NCBI RefSeq assembly: GCF_000808535.1
Contig: NZ_JWLV01000048.1
Span: forward strand, 62,001-126,000
Reading direction: 5' to 3'
Origin: Vibrio sinaloensis
GTDB taxonomy: Bacteria > Pseudomonadota > Gammaproteobacteria > Enterobacterales > Vibrionaceae
DNA length: 64,000 bases
A model generated the notes under the pieces. The model saw only the letters and a program-made list of their open reading frames with translations, ran no database searches and was not told the origin of the DNA. The translations under genes and the position numbers were made by a program. Below are positions 23,566 through 32,887 of the stretch, in pieces (position 1 is the first letter of the stretch; each line of letters begins with the position of its first letter).

Positions 23566-24369
23566 ATGAGTTATATTGAAGCCTTCTTACTCGCGTTGAT
23601 TCAAGGCCTGACTGAGTTTTTGCCTATTTCTAGCTCTGCCCACCTTATCTTGCCTTCGGCAGTGTTGGGTTGGGAAGACCAAGGGCTTGCGTTCGATGTG
23701 GCGGTTCATGTGGGTACCTTGGCCGCTGTTATGATCTACTTCCGTAAAGAAGTCGTGACGTTACTGGGCGCGTTTTTTGGCTCTATCTTTAAAGGTGACC
23801 GAAGCAAAGAAGCCAAGTTTGCGTGGATGATTGTTATCGCAACTATCCCAGCCTGTTTACTGGGTTTGTTCCTAAAAGATTTCATTGAACTGTATTTACG
23901 CAGTGCTTGGGTGATAGCGACGACGACCATCATTTTTGGTCTGCTGCTTTGGTACGTCGATAGAAACGCGAAACTTGTCGCGGATGAATATCAAGCAGAT
24001 TGGAAGAAAGCGTTGTTTGTCGGTTTAGCGCAAGCAATGGCGCTTATCCCAGGGACGTCACGCTCTGGAGCAACGATTACTGCCGCGCTGTATCTCGGTT
24101 TTACCCGTGAAGCAGCCGCACGATTCTCGTTTTTAATGTCGATTCCAATCATCTTACTCGCGGGTGGTTACTTAGGTTTAAAACTGGTGACGAGCGGAGA
24201 GCCGATTCATTTTGGTTTCTTGATGACGGGGATCATCACCTCATTTGTCAGTGCGTACCTATGTATTCATTTCTTCTTGAAGCTGATTTCTCGTATGGGG
24301 ATGACACCGTTTGTCATTTATCGATTGATTCTAGGTGTTGGCTTGTTCGGCTTTTTAATGATGTCGTAG
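23566..24369 (+). CDS. uppP: Undecaprenyl-diphosphatase UppP (BacA)
   Basis: This inner-membrane enzyme recycles the undecaprenyl carrier for peptidoglycan and is linked to bacitracin resistance. 267 aa with about eight membrane segments. The conserved motifs are LIQGLTEFLPISSSAHL (11-27, with the catalytic Glu and His) and PGTSRSGATITAAL (about 164-177). It is followed by an unrelated intergenic gap before ftsB. Confidence 0.97.
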   Translation: MSYIEAFLLALIQGLTEFLPISSSAHLILPSAVLGWEDQGLAFDVAVHVGTLAAVMIYFRKEVVTLLGAFFGSIFKGDRSKEAKFAWMIVIATIPACLLGLFLKDFIELYLRSAWVIATTTIIFGLLLWYVDRNAKLVADEYQADWKKALFVGLAQAMALIPGTSRSGATITAALYLGFTREAAARFSFLMSIPIILLAGGYLGLKLVTSGEPIHFGFLMTGIITSFVSAYLCIHFFLKLISRMGMTPFVIYRLILGVGLFGFLMMS

Positions 24370-24482
24370 TGTAGAGCCCAAATCTCAATTCAATAAGGAC
24401 CACATCGCCCAATCTCGCGCACCGTGTGACATTGTGGTATATATGTGGTCTTTCTTTATCCCTCTTCTTTGAATCATTGTTT

Positions 24483-24761
24483 ATGCGAATTTTTGCACTC
24501 ACACTTCTTATCATTTTAGGCTGGCTGCAATTCGAACTGTGGTTTGGTAAGAATGGCATTTCTGATTTCCAACTGGTGAACGCCGACATTGAAGTTCAAC
24601 ATCAAGTGAATGGAAACTTGCAGACTCGCAATAATGAAATGTTTGCTGAAATCGACGACTTGCGCCAAGGTTTAGATGCCATTGAAGAGCGCGCTCGACA
24701 TGAACTGGGCATGATTAAAGAAGGGGAGACTTTCTATCGTATTATAGGAGAGGATGACTAA
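24483..24761 (+). CDS. ftsB: Cell division protein FtsB
   Basis: 92 aa from the ATG at 24483. The upstream frame is open but the family starts at MRIFALTLL. A single membrane helix (about 3-20) with a short cytoplasmic tip is followed by a periplasmic coiled coil (about 28-70) with NGNLQTRNNEMFAEIDDL. It forms the divisome FtsQLB complex. ispD begins immediately after its stop, giving a tight operon. Confidence 0.95.
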   Translation: MRIFALTLLIILGWLQFELWFGKNGISDFQLVNADIEVQHQVNGNLQTRNNEMFAEIDDLRQGLDAIEERARHELGMIKEGETFYRIIGEDD

Positions 24762-25469
24762 GTGTCCGATCTCGCCCCTACGGCCATGGTTGCCATCGTG
24801 CCTGCCGCTGGCGTCGGTAGCCGAATGCAAGCTGACCGTCCTAAGCAGTATCTTACTATTCATGGCAAAACCGTATTAGAACATACTGTTGAAAAGCTTC
24901 TGTCTCACCCTTTGATTACCCGCGTTATTGTCGCCATTAGTGAGGGTGACCCATACTACCCGACGTTGGCGCTCAGCCAGCGACAAGACGTGACTACCGT
25001 CGCGGGAGGAAAAGAGCGGGCAGACTCGGTACTGTCTGGTTTGAACTATGTCTGTGAGCACCAGCTTTCAACATGGGTGATGGTGCACGATGCGGCGCGT
25101 CCTTGTGTTCGCTTGACGGATATTGATCAACTCATAGCACAGTCACTCCATCATGGTTGCGGCGCAATACTCGCCGCGCCAGTGAGAGATACGATGAAAC
25201 GAGCGAATGCTCAACAAACCATTGAACACACTGTAGAAAGAGAAGCTTTGTGGCATGCTTTAACTCCACAAATGTTTAAAACTGAGCAATTGACTCATGC
25301 CCTCACTTCAGCTTTATCTGAAGGAGTAGCGATTACTGACGAAGCCTCAGCACTGGAATGGTTAGGAGAATCTCCTGCGCTAGTGAAGGGGAGTGCCGAT
25401 AATATAAAAATAACCCAACCAGAAGATTTGGCACTTGCAGAGTTTTATCTAACGCGAAATAAAGGATAA
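24762..25469 (+). CDS. ispD: 2-C-methyl-D-erythritol 4-phosphate cytidylyltransferase
   Basis: IspD is the third step of the MEP isoprenoid pathway. 235 aa, with a GTG start directly after the ftsB stop; an ATG at 24786 is an alternative. Motifs: VPAAGVGSRMQADRPKQYL (nucleotide-binding loop) and VMVHDAARPCV (near 106-116), and TDEASALEWLG toward the end. It is followed after 3 bp by ispF. Confidence 0.96.
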   Translation: MSDLAPTAMVAIVPAAGVGSRMQADRPKQYLTIHGKTVLEHTVEKLLSHPLITRVIVAISEGDPYYPTLALSQRQDVTTVAGGKERADSVLSGLNYVCEHQLSTWVMVHDAARPCVRLTDIDQLIAQSLHHGCGAILAAPVRDTMKRANAQQTIEHTVEREALWHALTPQMFKTEQLTHALTSALSEGVAITDEASALEWLGESPALVKGSADNIKITQPEDLALAEFYLTRNKG

Positions 25470-25472
25470 CGT

Positions 25473-25949
25473 ATGATTCGAATTGGTCATGGTTTTGACG
25501 TACACAAGTTTGGTGGTGAAGGGCCTGTCATTATTGGTGGCGTAGCACTTCCTTATGAACAAGGTCTTATCGCTCACTCAGACGGTGACGTTGCATTGCA
25601 TGCACTGTCTGACGCACTACTCGGCGCCATTGCGGAAGGGGATATTGGTCGTCATTTCCCTGATACTGATGATAAATGGAAAGGCGCAGATAGCCGAGCG
25701 TTGCTGCGAGACGTGTATCGTCGAGTGAAAGAAAAAGGCTACGTGCTGGGGAATGCGGACATCACAATAATGGCTCAAGCGCCGAAAATGGCACCACATA
25801 TTGAAGCAATGTGCCAAGTGATCGCTCAGGACTTAGAAACCGACATTGGTAACGTCAATGTAAAAGCCACCACTACGGAGCGTCTTGGTTTTACAGGACG
25901 CAAAGAAGGCATCGCGACAGAAGCGGTCGTATTACTTATTAAAAAATAA
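25473..25949 (+). CDS. ispF: 2-C-methyl-D-erythritol 2,4-cyclodiphosphate synthase
   Basis: IspF closes the cyclodiphosphate ring in the MEP pathway. 158 aa, with the metal ligands in GHGFDVHKF (Asp8, His10) and His42 in IAHSDGDVALHAL. The C-terminal TTERLGFTGRKEGIA loop is intact. It lies in the ftsB-ispD-ispF-truD-surE-pcm-nlpD-rpoS run typical of gammaproteobacteria. Confidence 0.97.
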   Translation: MIRIGHGFDVHKFGGEGPVIIGGVALPYEQGLIAHSDGDVALHALSDALLGAIAEGDIGRHFPDTDDKWKGADSRALLRDVYRRVKEKGYVLGNADITIMAQAPKMAPHIEAMCQVIAQDLETDIGNVNVKATTTERLGFTGRKEGIATEAVVLLIKK

Positions 25950-26005
25950 CTCAGTTACACGCCGTCTATTCTTAAGTGAATAGGCGGCGTGTAATGGAAA
26001 ACATT

Positions 26006-27049
26006 ATGTCAGATATCTTATCTTCACTGGCTTACCTCAATGGTAAACCGACAGCTACGGCAAAAATTAAAGCACAACCAGAGCACTTCCAGGTTAACGA
26101 AGTGCTGGGTTATGAGTTTACAGGCAGTGGTGAGCACCTCATGGTACGGGTTCGTAAAACCGGTGAGAACACCAGTTTTGTAGCAAATGAGCTTGCGAAG
26201 GCATGCGGCGTAAAATCGAAAGACGTCAGCTGCGCTGGGTTGAAAGATCGCCATGCCGTGACGGAGCAGTGGTTAAGTATCCATCTACCTAAAGGCGACA
26301 CGCCAGACTTCAGTGCTTTCCTCGCGCAATACCCAAGTATCGAAATTCTCGAGACGACAAGACACAACAAAAAGCTGCGTCCGGGGGAGTTAGCGGGCAA
26401 CCAGTTCGTGGTTACATTATCGGAAGTGAGTGATGTCGACGATGTTGTGAAGCGTCTAGAATCGATAGTCCAAACCGGCGTTCCTAACTATTTTGGTAGC
26501 CAACGTTTTGGTAACCAAGGCAATAATATTGAAGAAGCAAGACGCTGGGGCAAAGAAAACGTCCGCACTCGCAACCAAAACAAACGCAGTATGTTGTTAT
26601 CTGCGGCGCGCTCGTGGATTTTCAACCGAATTGTCTCTGCGCGTATTGAGCAAGGTGTCTTTAACCAAGCCATCATCGGCGATTTGGTCCAGACTCCAAC
26701 GTCTCTGGTTCAAGTTGAGGAAAATGCTCTTGATGAGGTAAACCGTACATTGCTTGCAGGCAACGCTGAGCTTACCGCAGCAATGGCAGGTGACAACGCA
26801 CTTCCAACGCAGGCTCAGGCTCTTGAATTGGAGCAGCCTCACTTGGATGCAGAACCGGATCTTATGGCGCTGATTCGAGGTAACCGCATGCGTCACGATC
26901 GCCGAGCCATATCGTTAAAAGCGCAAGACTTCTCTTGGCAAACGGAGAATGACTGCGTCACCCTACAATTTTCTTTGGATGCAGGGTGTTTTGCGACTTC
27001 CATTGTTCGTGAATTAGTTAATGAGATAGAAGTTGAACGAGTTTACTAA
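26006..27049 (+). CDS. truD: tRNA pseudouridine(13) synthase TruD
   Basis: TruD makes pseudouridine at tRNA position 13. About 347 aa from the ATG at 26006; an ATG at 25994 and a GTG at 25976 are in frame, and 25994 has a better ribosome site (AGGCGG). Motifs: VSCAGLKDRHAVTEQ with the catalytic Asp, NYFGSQRFGNQGNN in the centre, and CFATSIVRELV at the end. Its stop overlaps the surE start (TAATG). Confidence 0.95.
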   Translation: MSDILSSLAYLNGKPTATAKIKAQPEHFQVNEVLGYEFTGSGEHLMVRVRKTGENTSFVANELAKACGVKSKDVSCAGLKDRHAVTEQWLSIHLPKGDTPDFSAFLAQYPSIEILETTRHNKKLRPGELAGNQFVVTLSEVSDVDDVVKRLESIVQTGVPNYFGSQRFGNQGNNIEEARRWGKENVRTRNQNKRSMLLSAARSWIFNRIVSARIEQGVFNQAIIGDLVQTPTSLVQVEENALDEVNRTLLAGNAELTAAMAGDNALPTQAQALELEQPHLDAEPDLMALIRGNRMRHDRRAISLKAQDFSWQTENDCVTLQFSLDAGCFATSIVRELVNEIEVERVY

Positions 27050-27807
27050 TGGGTGAGAAAAAACTGAAAGTTCTTCTCAGTAATGACGATGGCGTGCATG
27101 CCCAAGGCATTCACGCTTTGGCTGAGAGCTTAAATGATATCGCTGATGTGACGATTGTCGCGCCAGACCGAAATCGTTCGGGCGCGTCCAATTCACTGAC
27201 GTTAGAGCAACCGCTGCGCGTGAATGAAATTGCGGATGGTGTGTTCTCTGTTCAGGGAACGCCGACCGATTGCGTGCACTTTGCGTTGAATGAGCTAATG
27301 AAAGACGATTTGCCGGACTTGGTGTTGTCCGGTATCAACCATGGCGCAAATCTTGGCGATGATGTTCTCTATTCGGGCACCGTCGCGGCGGCAATGGAAG
27401 GCCATTTTCTCGGTGTTCAAGCTGTTGCTTTCTCATTGGTGGGTAAGCAGAACTTCACAAGTGCTGGCAAGATTGCCCGGCATATTGTGGAACAACACCT
27501 AGCAAAACCGATCCCGACCAATCGACTGCTCAATATTAATGTGCCAGACCTTCCTTTTGATGAATTAAAAGGTATCGCTGTTACTCGTTTAGGTGCTCGA
27601 CATCACGCGGAAGCGATGATTAAGCAGCAAGACCCTCGAGGTCATGATATATACTGGCTTGGTCCTCCTGGGAAAGAGCAAGATGCCGGTGAAGGAACGG
27701 ATTTTTACGCGGTCGATCAAGGGTTTGTGTCTGTCACGCCTTTGCAGGTAGATCTTACTGCGCATGAGTCACTAATGAGCATGGAAAACTGGTTGAAGGA
27801 TCAATAA
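27049..27807 (+). CDS. surE: 5'/3'-nucleotidase SurE
   Basis: SurE is a metal-dependent nucleotidase of stationary-phase survival. 252 aa with LLSNDDGVHAQGIHAL (the Asp-Asp metal site), PDRNRSGASNSLTL, and SGINHGANLGDDVLYSGTVAAAMEG. It starts within the truD stop and is followed after 2 bp by pcm. Confidence 0.97.
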   Translation: MGEKKLKVLLSNDDGVHAQGIHALAESLNDIADVTIVAPDRNRSGASNSLTLEQPLRVNEIADGVFSVQGTPTDCVHFALNELMKDDLPDLVLSGINHGANLGDDVLYSGTVAAAMEGHFLGVQAVAFSLVGKQNFTSAGKIARHIVEQHLAKPIPTNRLLNINVPDLPFDELKGIAVTRLGARHHAEAMIKQQDPRGHDIYWLGPPGKEQDAGEGTDFYAVDQGFVSVTPLQVDLTAHESLMSMENWLKDQ

Positions 27808-27809
27808 GC

Positions 27810-28436
27810 ATGGCAAACCCACAAGCAGATAGATTGATCGACTTTCTAGTAGCAAGTGGTATTCATAACTCTGATGTACTAGAAGCGATAAGACGCTTAC
27901 CTCGAGAGCAGTTTGTTTCTCAAGCGATGATGCATCAAGCCTATGACAATAATGCTTTACCTATTGGGCAAGGGCAAACTATCTCTCAGCCGTATATTGT
28001 GGCGAAAATGACTGAAATTCTGGAACTTAGCCGTAAGAGCAAAGTCCTAGAAGTGGGGACGGGTTCTGGTTATCAAACCGCGGTTTTAGCGCAGTTGGTC
28101 GACCATGTCTTTTCGGTTGAACGAATCAAATCGTTACAATGGGAAGCGAAACGTCGCTTGAAGCAGTTGGATATCTACAATGTGTCAACGAAACATGGTG
28201 ATGGTTGGCAAGGTTGGGCAGCGAAAGCGCCGTTTGATGCGATTATCGTCACCGCGGCGGCAGAATCTGTTCCAGAAGCTCTGCTGACTCAGCTGTCGGA
28301 AGGTGGCATTTTGGTCATCCCTGTCGGAACCGATGAGCAGCAGTTGCTCAAGATAACGCGCTGCGCTGACTCATTCACATCAGAAGTTATAGAAGTTGTA
28401 CGTTTTGTTCCTTTGGTTGCTGGTGATCTCGCCTAG
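27810..28436 (+). CDS. pcm: Protein-L-isoaspartate O-methyltransferase
   Basis: Pcm repairs isoaspartyl residues in aged proteins using SAM. 208 aa. Motif I is VLEVGTGSGYQTAVLA (near 76-91), followed by FSVERI and the late motif ALLTQLSEGGILVIPVG. The LPIGQGQTISQPYIVA substrate loop is intact. It is paired with surE and nlpD as usual. Confidence 0.97.
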   Translation: MANPQADRLIDFLVASGIHNSDVLEAIRRLPREQFVSQAMMHQAYDNNALPIGQGQTISQPYIVAKMTEILELSRKSKVLEVGTGSGYQTAVLAQLVDHVFSVERIKSLQWEAKRRLKQLDIYNVSTKHGDGWQGWAAKAPFDAIIVTAAAESVPEALLTQLSEGGILVIPVGTDEQQLLKITRCADSFTSEVIEVVRFVPLVAGDLA

Positions 28437-28438
28437 AT

Positions 28439-29344
28439 ATGTCGCTTAAGTCTCTTTTATTCATTATTGGTGTTTGCAGTGTGCTCCTCGGGTGCGCTGC
28501 GCAATCCCCTGCGCCAGTTTCAGGATTAAAGAAAGACTATGATTCAGTCTCTCGAGGTAGCTATAGAGGCAGTTACTACGAAGTCGAGAAAGGCGATACG
28601 CTCTATTTTATAGCTTACATCACAGATAAAGATGTAAATGAGATCATTGCTTACAACAAGTTGACAGCGCCATACACCATATATCCAGGGCAGAAACTCA
28701 GGCTATGGAAACCTGCATACACCCCGCCAGCCTATGGTGGTACAGGCGCAGGCGCTCCAGTTGTTGCAGTGGCGGCAGTGCCAGCGACGCCGAGTGTGAA
28801 TTCGAGCAAAAACTCAAATCAAAAGGTTACGCAACACAGTTCACAAAATGTACCAAAATCGACCAAAAAAGAACCAGCAAAGAAGGTTGAACAATCTAAA
28901 CCAAAGGAGTATGTTAACTCTACAGGTAAACAAAATGTTAATAAGGTAGTCAGTAACGACAAACCTAAAAACACAAAAGTTTCCAAATGGTTATGGCCAA
29001 CAAAAGGGAGAGTGATTAAAAACTTCTCTGCTGGAGACCAAGGGAATAAAGGCATCGACATTGCAGGACAGCGAGGTCAGCCGATTGTCTCTACAGCAGG
29101 TGGCACCGTCGTCTATTCAGGCAACGCATTGCGAGGTTACGGCAATCTTGTGATTGTAAAACATAACGACAACTACCTCAGCGCGTATGCACATAATGAC
29201 CGGTTGCTAGTACACGAAGGACAGAGTGTAAAAGCAGGCCAGAAAATAGCAACAATGGGAAGTTCTGGAGCAAATAGTGTTCGATTACACTTTGAAATTC
29301 GCTATCAAGGTAAGTCGGTGAACCCAAAACGCTACTTACCGTAA
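28439..29344 (+). CDS. nlpD: Murein hydrolase activator NlpD (lipoprotein)
   Basis: NlpD activates AmiC-type amidases at division. 301 aa with a lipoprotein signal ending LLGCAAQ (lipidated Cys19). A LysM domain is at about 47-91 (YYEVEKGDTLYFIAYIT). A low-complexity linker rich in N, K, P and S runs to about 180. A C-terminal M23 LytM domain follows, in which the catalytic metal ligands look partly lost, as expected for NlpD. In E. coli a main rpoS promoter lies within nlpD. Confidence 0.94.
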   Translation: MSLKSLLFIIGVCSVLLGCAAQSPAPVSGLKKDYDSVSRGSYRGSYYEVEKGDTLYFIAYITDKDVNEIIAYNKLTAPYTIYPGQKLRLWKPAYTPPAYGGTGAGAPVVAVAAVPATPSVNSSKNSNQKVTQHSSQNVPKSTKKEPAKKVEQSKPKEYVNSTGKQNVNKVVSNDKPKNTKVSKWLWPTKGRVIKNFSAGDQGNKGIDIAGQRGQPIVSTAGGTVVYSGNALRGYGNLVIVKHNDNYLSAYAHNDRLLVHEGQSVKAGQKIATMGSSGANSVRLHFEIRYQGKSVNPKRYLP

Positions 29345-29415
29345 AAATTACTGACAAGGTAAAATAGCGACATTAGACGTAGTAATGTCTTGCTAGCTCG
29401 CCAGGGGGAGGCGCT

Positions 29416-30411
29416 ATGAGTATCAGCAATGCAGCAACGAAAGTCGAAGAATTCGAAGTAGGACAAGAAAACGTTACGGCGTTTGAATCTGAACAAGAAT
29501 CACCATCCACAAAATCTACACCTGCTGAAGAAGCTAAAGGAAAGGAAGAATTTGACGCTTCAGCAAAAAGTCTCGATGCCACTCAGCTCTATTTGGGTGA
29601 AATTGGCTTTTCTCCACTATTAACCGCAGAAGAAGAAGTGCTGTACGCCCGCAGAGCCTTAAGAGGTGATGAGGCTGCAAGAAAGCGCATGATAGAAAGT
29701 AACTTGCGTTTAGTGGTGAAAATTTCTCGTCGATACAGCAATCGAGGACTCGCACTTTTAGATCTTATTGAAGAAGGTAACCTAGGTCTTATTCGAGCTG
29801 TTGAAAAGTTCGATCCTGAGCGTGGTTTCCGTTTTTCTACCTATGCCACTTGGTGGATTCGTCAGACCATTGAACGAGCCCTAATGAACCAGACTCGCAC
29901 GATTCGTTTACCAATCCATGTTGTGAAAGAGCTGAACATCTATTTACGTACCGCGCGTGAACTTTCTCAAAAGCTAGATCATGAACCGACTGCTGAAGAG
30001 ATTGCGACCCAACTAGATAAGCCGGTGGATGATGTCAGCAAAATGCTTCGTCTCAATGAGCGAATCAGTTCGGTTGATACACCAATTGGTGGGGATGGCG
30101 AAAAAGCGTTGTTGGATATCATTCCCGACGTTAATAACTCAGACCCTGAAGTATCGACGCAAGATGACGATATTAAAAGCTCGCTTGTGCATTGGTTAGA
30201 TGAACTTAACCCGAAACAAAAAGAAGTCTTAGCTCGTCGCTTTGGCCTGCTGGGTTATGAGCCATCGACACTTGAAGAAGTAGGACGTGAAATCAATTTA
30301 ACTCGAGAGCGAGTACGCCAAATTCAAGTAGAAGGTCTACGCCGTTTAAGAGAGATTTTGATTAAACAAGGCTTGAGTATGGAAAGTTTGTTTAGCGTTA
30401 CCGAAGATTAG
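29416..30411 (+). CDS. rpoS: Stationary-phase sigma factor RpoS
   Basis: This is the general stress and stationary-phase sigma factor. 331 aa, with sigma region 1.2 LYLGEIGFSPLLTAEEE, region 2 RFSTYATWWIRQTIERA and region 4.2 NLTRERVRQIQVEGLRRLREIL. The N-terminal ~55 residues are acidic and variable. GGGGG-rich ribosome-site sequence (CCAGGGGGAGG) precedes the ATG. A strong terminator follows. Confidence 0.97.
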   Translation: MSISNAATKVEEFEVGQENVTAFESEQESPSTKSTPAEEAKGKEEFDASAKSLDATQLYLGEIGFSPLLTAEEEVLYARRALRGDEAARKRMIESNLRLVVKISRRYSNRGLALLDLIEEGNLGLIRAVEKFDPERGFRFSTYATWWIRQTIERALMNQTRTIRLPIHVVKELNIYLRTARELSQKLDHEPTAEEIATQLDKPVDDVSKMLRLNERISSVDTPIGGDGEKALLDIIPDVNNSDPEVSTQDDDIKSSLVHWLDELNPKQKEVLARRFGLLGYEPSTLEEVGREINLTRERVRQIQVEGLRRLREILIKQGLSMESLFSVTED

Positions 30412-30416
30412 GAGCA

Positions 30417-30446
30417 AAAAGCCTTGGCAGTGCCAAGGCTTTTTTC
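30417..30446 (+). terminator. Terminator of rpoS
   Basis: AAAGCCTTGGC-AGT-GCCAAGGCTTTTTT. Confidence 0.9.
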
Positions 30447-30493
30447 ATTTGCTTAGTTGTCCCGTCCTGAAATGTGCCTACATAGGTAAAATA

Positions 30494-31762
30494 TTATGCC
30501 CTACGCTTAGGAAAGACACGAACTGACTTAATTCTATTCTCTTCTAGTTCAACAATTTCCATTGGGTGACCAGAGACTTGAACGCTCAAGTGACTCTCTG
30601 GGATATCCTCTAAATGTTCTAAGATAAGCCCGTTTAATGTTCTAGGGCCATCAGTTGGCAGTTTCCATTTTAACCCTTTGTTGATATCGCGAATGTTGGC
30701 GCTACCATCGATTAGAAAGCTACCATCGCCTTGAGGCGAAATTTCTTCCGAAAGGCTTGGTGTAATTGATGTGGTGAACTCGCCAACAATCTCTTCTAGA
30801 ATATCTTCCAAAGTAATCAGGCCGATAATGTCGCCATACTCATCAACGATTAGACCAATACGCTGCTTATTGCGCTGGAATTTTAGCAGTTGAACGTTGA
30901 GTGGCGTACTCTCTGGAATGAAGTAAACTTCATCAGCTGCTCTTAATAAGGTCTCTTTAGTGAACTCATTCTTCTCTAACATCAATCGGTACGACTCTCG
31001 TAGGCGTAGCATACCAACCACTTCGTCGATTTGGTCGCGATACAATACCACTCGACCATGAGGTGAGTGAGTCAGCTGTCGAACAATAGATTTCCAATCA
31101 TCATTGATATCGATGCCCGTAATCTCGTTTCGTGGCACCATGATGTCATTCACCGTCACATGTTCAAGATCCAAAATGGAAATCAACATATCTTGGTGGC
31201 GTCTAGGAATAAGACTGCCAGCTTCATTCACTACGGTTCTCAACTCTTCAGAGCTTAGGTGGTCGTCTCCGCCATGATCTGCCTTTATACCGAGTAAGCG
31301 GATAAAGCCATTAGTAATGAAGTTCACCAGCATGACGAGAGGAGAGAGCAGTTTCATCAAGATGGTGAGAACAATACTGCTCGCGTAAGACACGCGCTCT
31401 GGATAAAGTGAAGCTAGGGTCTTTGGGGTGACTTCGGCAAACACGAGCACAACCATAGTAAGTGCTCCCGTTGCAATTGCTACACCTAGGTCGCCATATA
31501 AACGCATACCCAGAATTGTCGCGATAGCTGAAGCAAGAATATTGACAAGGTTGTTGCCGATAAGAATAAGACCAATTAAGCGGTCTGGGCGGTCGAGTAG
31601 TTTCTCGACGCGTTTTGCACCTTTATGCCCGTGGTTTGCTAGGTGCTTGAGGCGGTATCGGTTCAAGGACATCATCCCTGTCTCTGAACCCGAAAAATAT
31701 CCTGAAATTACGATAAGACACGCGAGTAGCGCAAATAAGATACCCGTTGATATGTCGTCCAA
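30494..31762 (-). CDS. CNNM/CBS-domain membrane protein (CorC/HlyC family, YfjD-like)
   Basis: 422 aa with a TTG start. The N-terminal CNNM (DUF21) region has about four membrane segments to residue ~190 (SGYFSGSETGMMSLNRYRLKHLA). A pair of CBS domains follows at about 205-335 (DIMVPRNEITGIDI; GLITLEDILEEIVGEF), and then a CorC_HlyC domain. Members are implicated in Mg/Co transport or resistance. The hemolysin name is historical. It lies upstream of ffh-linked ypjD in its usual vibrio place. Confidence 0.9.
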   Translation of the reverse strand: MDDISTGILFALLACLIVISGYFSGSETGMMSLNRYRLKHLANHGHKGAKRVEKLLDRPDRLIGLILIGNNLVNILASAIATILGMRLYGDLGVAIATGALTMVVLVFAEVTPKTLASLYPERVSYASSIVLTILMKLLSPLVMLVNFITNGFIRLLGIKADHGGDDHLSSEELRTVVNEAGSLIPRRHQDMLISILDLEHVTVNDIMVPRNEITGIDINDDWKSIVRQLTHSPHGRVVLYRDQIDEVVGMLRLRESYRLMLEKNEFTKETLLRAADEVYFIPESTPLNVQLLKFQRNKQRIGLIVDEYGDIIGLITLEDILEEIVGEFTTSITPSLSEEISPQGDGSFLIDGSANIRDINKGLKWKLPTDGPRTLNGLILEHLEDIPESHLSVQVSGHPMEIVELEENRIKSVRVFPKRRA

Positions 31763-31852
31763 AGCTTATCTTTTCCTTGTTGGGTTTGGTTAATTTATGA
31801 CCTAATTGTCAAAGTAAGTCAATTTAGATTAGGGTGGGCTGTATTGTAAAAG

Positions 31853-31875
31853 AAAGGTGCAATTGGTGCACCTTT
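31853..31875 (-). terminator. Terminator of ypjD
   Basis: AAAGGTGC/GCACCTTT stem followed by CTTTT on the minus strand. Confidence 0.65.
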
Positions 31876-31884
31876 GACTCGTTA

Positions 31885-32679
31885 TTAACCCAGAATTATC
31901 TCGCGAACAAATCGACTGCCAAAATAGGCTAGAGTGAGCAAGGTCGCACCAGCAACCGCAAACCATGTAATTTTGCGTCCACGCCATCCTTTTTGATAAT
32001 GCCCCCACAATAAAGTGGTGTATATCAGCCATGCAATAAAGGAAAGAATACCCTTATGTGCTTTCCCCTGAGCAAACATATCTTGGACAAACACAAACCC
32101 CGTTATTAGCGTGCCGGTCAGCAGCAAGGTGCCAAGCAGGATGATGTTAAACAATTGACGTTCAACCATCAGCAAAGGCGGTAAGTTTGGGTTTATCGCC
32201 AGTGCTTTTTTGGCTTTCAATTTATGATCGAGCCAAGCAAGTTGCAGCGCGTACAGGGCTCCTATCGTCAGTGTTGAGTATGAAAACAACGCTAGCGAGA
32301 TATGAATCAGCAGCTTAGGGTCTTGTTCAAGGTGAGTTATAAAGGTACTCGGAAGAAATGCGGCAGCGGAGAGGTTAATCGCAGCAAAGCTATAGACAAC
32401 TGGCAGTAAAAACCACAACCGAGTTTTGAGCATGGCAATGCTCATCACCAATGAAATGATAAAACTAATTAACGAAGCCACATTGAGAATACTCAGGTTT
32501 TGCCCTGAGGCTTCTATGATCAAATCACTGAGCAACCAAGCATGAAAAGCCAATGCTAAAAAGGCACTGACTAAGACGGTTTTAGCTCTGATACCGGTCT
32601 GATTTACAAGCCCAGGTATGATTGTCGCGATTGCTAAAAAATAGAGTATTGCAGCAACAACGGCGATTAAGTTGTCCAT
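31885..32679 (-). CDS. YpjD family inner-membrane protein (cytochrome c assembly-like)
   Basis: 264 aa with eight or so hydrophobic segments, related to CcsA/CcmC-type heme-handling proteins. A conserved histidine-containing helix (HISLALFSYSTLTIGALYALQ) and WLDHKLK follow the pattern of E. coli YpjD. It lies divergently beside ffh, the conserved arrangement. The precise function is unknown. Confidence 0.88.
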   Translation of the reverse strand: MDNLIAVVAAILYFLAIATIIPGLVNQTGIRAKTVLVSAFLALAFHAWLLSDLIIEASGQNLSILNVASLISFIISLVMSIAMLKTRLWFLLPVVYSFAAINLSAAAFLPSTFITHLEQDPKLLIHISLALFSYSTLTIGALYALQLAWLDHKLKAKKALAINPNLPPLLMVERQLFNIILLGTLLLTGTLITGFVFVQDMFAQGKAHKGILSFIAWLIYTTLLWGHYQKGWRGRKITWFAVAGATLLTLAYFGSRFVREIILG

Positions 32680-32887
32680 GGTTCTCTATAAGCTGGTGGA
32701 TTTTTAACAAATTATACCCTGCATCAACGACTTGAGCTATGACTTATCTCCCTCATTTACGTGACATGAGGTATCAAATGTTGTTAATGCTGTGTCCACA
32801 CTCGGTTGGCTAAGGTATAATCACAGTAATTGTCGCTAAATTTAACGGGTGAGATGTATTAACGCTCGCTCAAAAAAGAGACTTAAG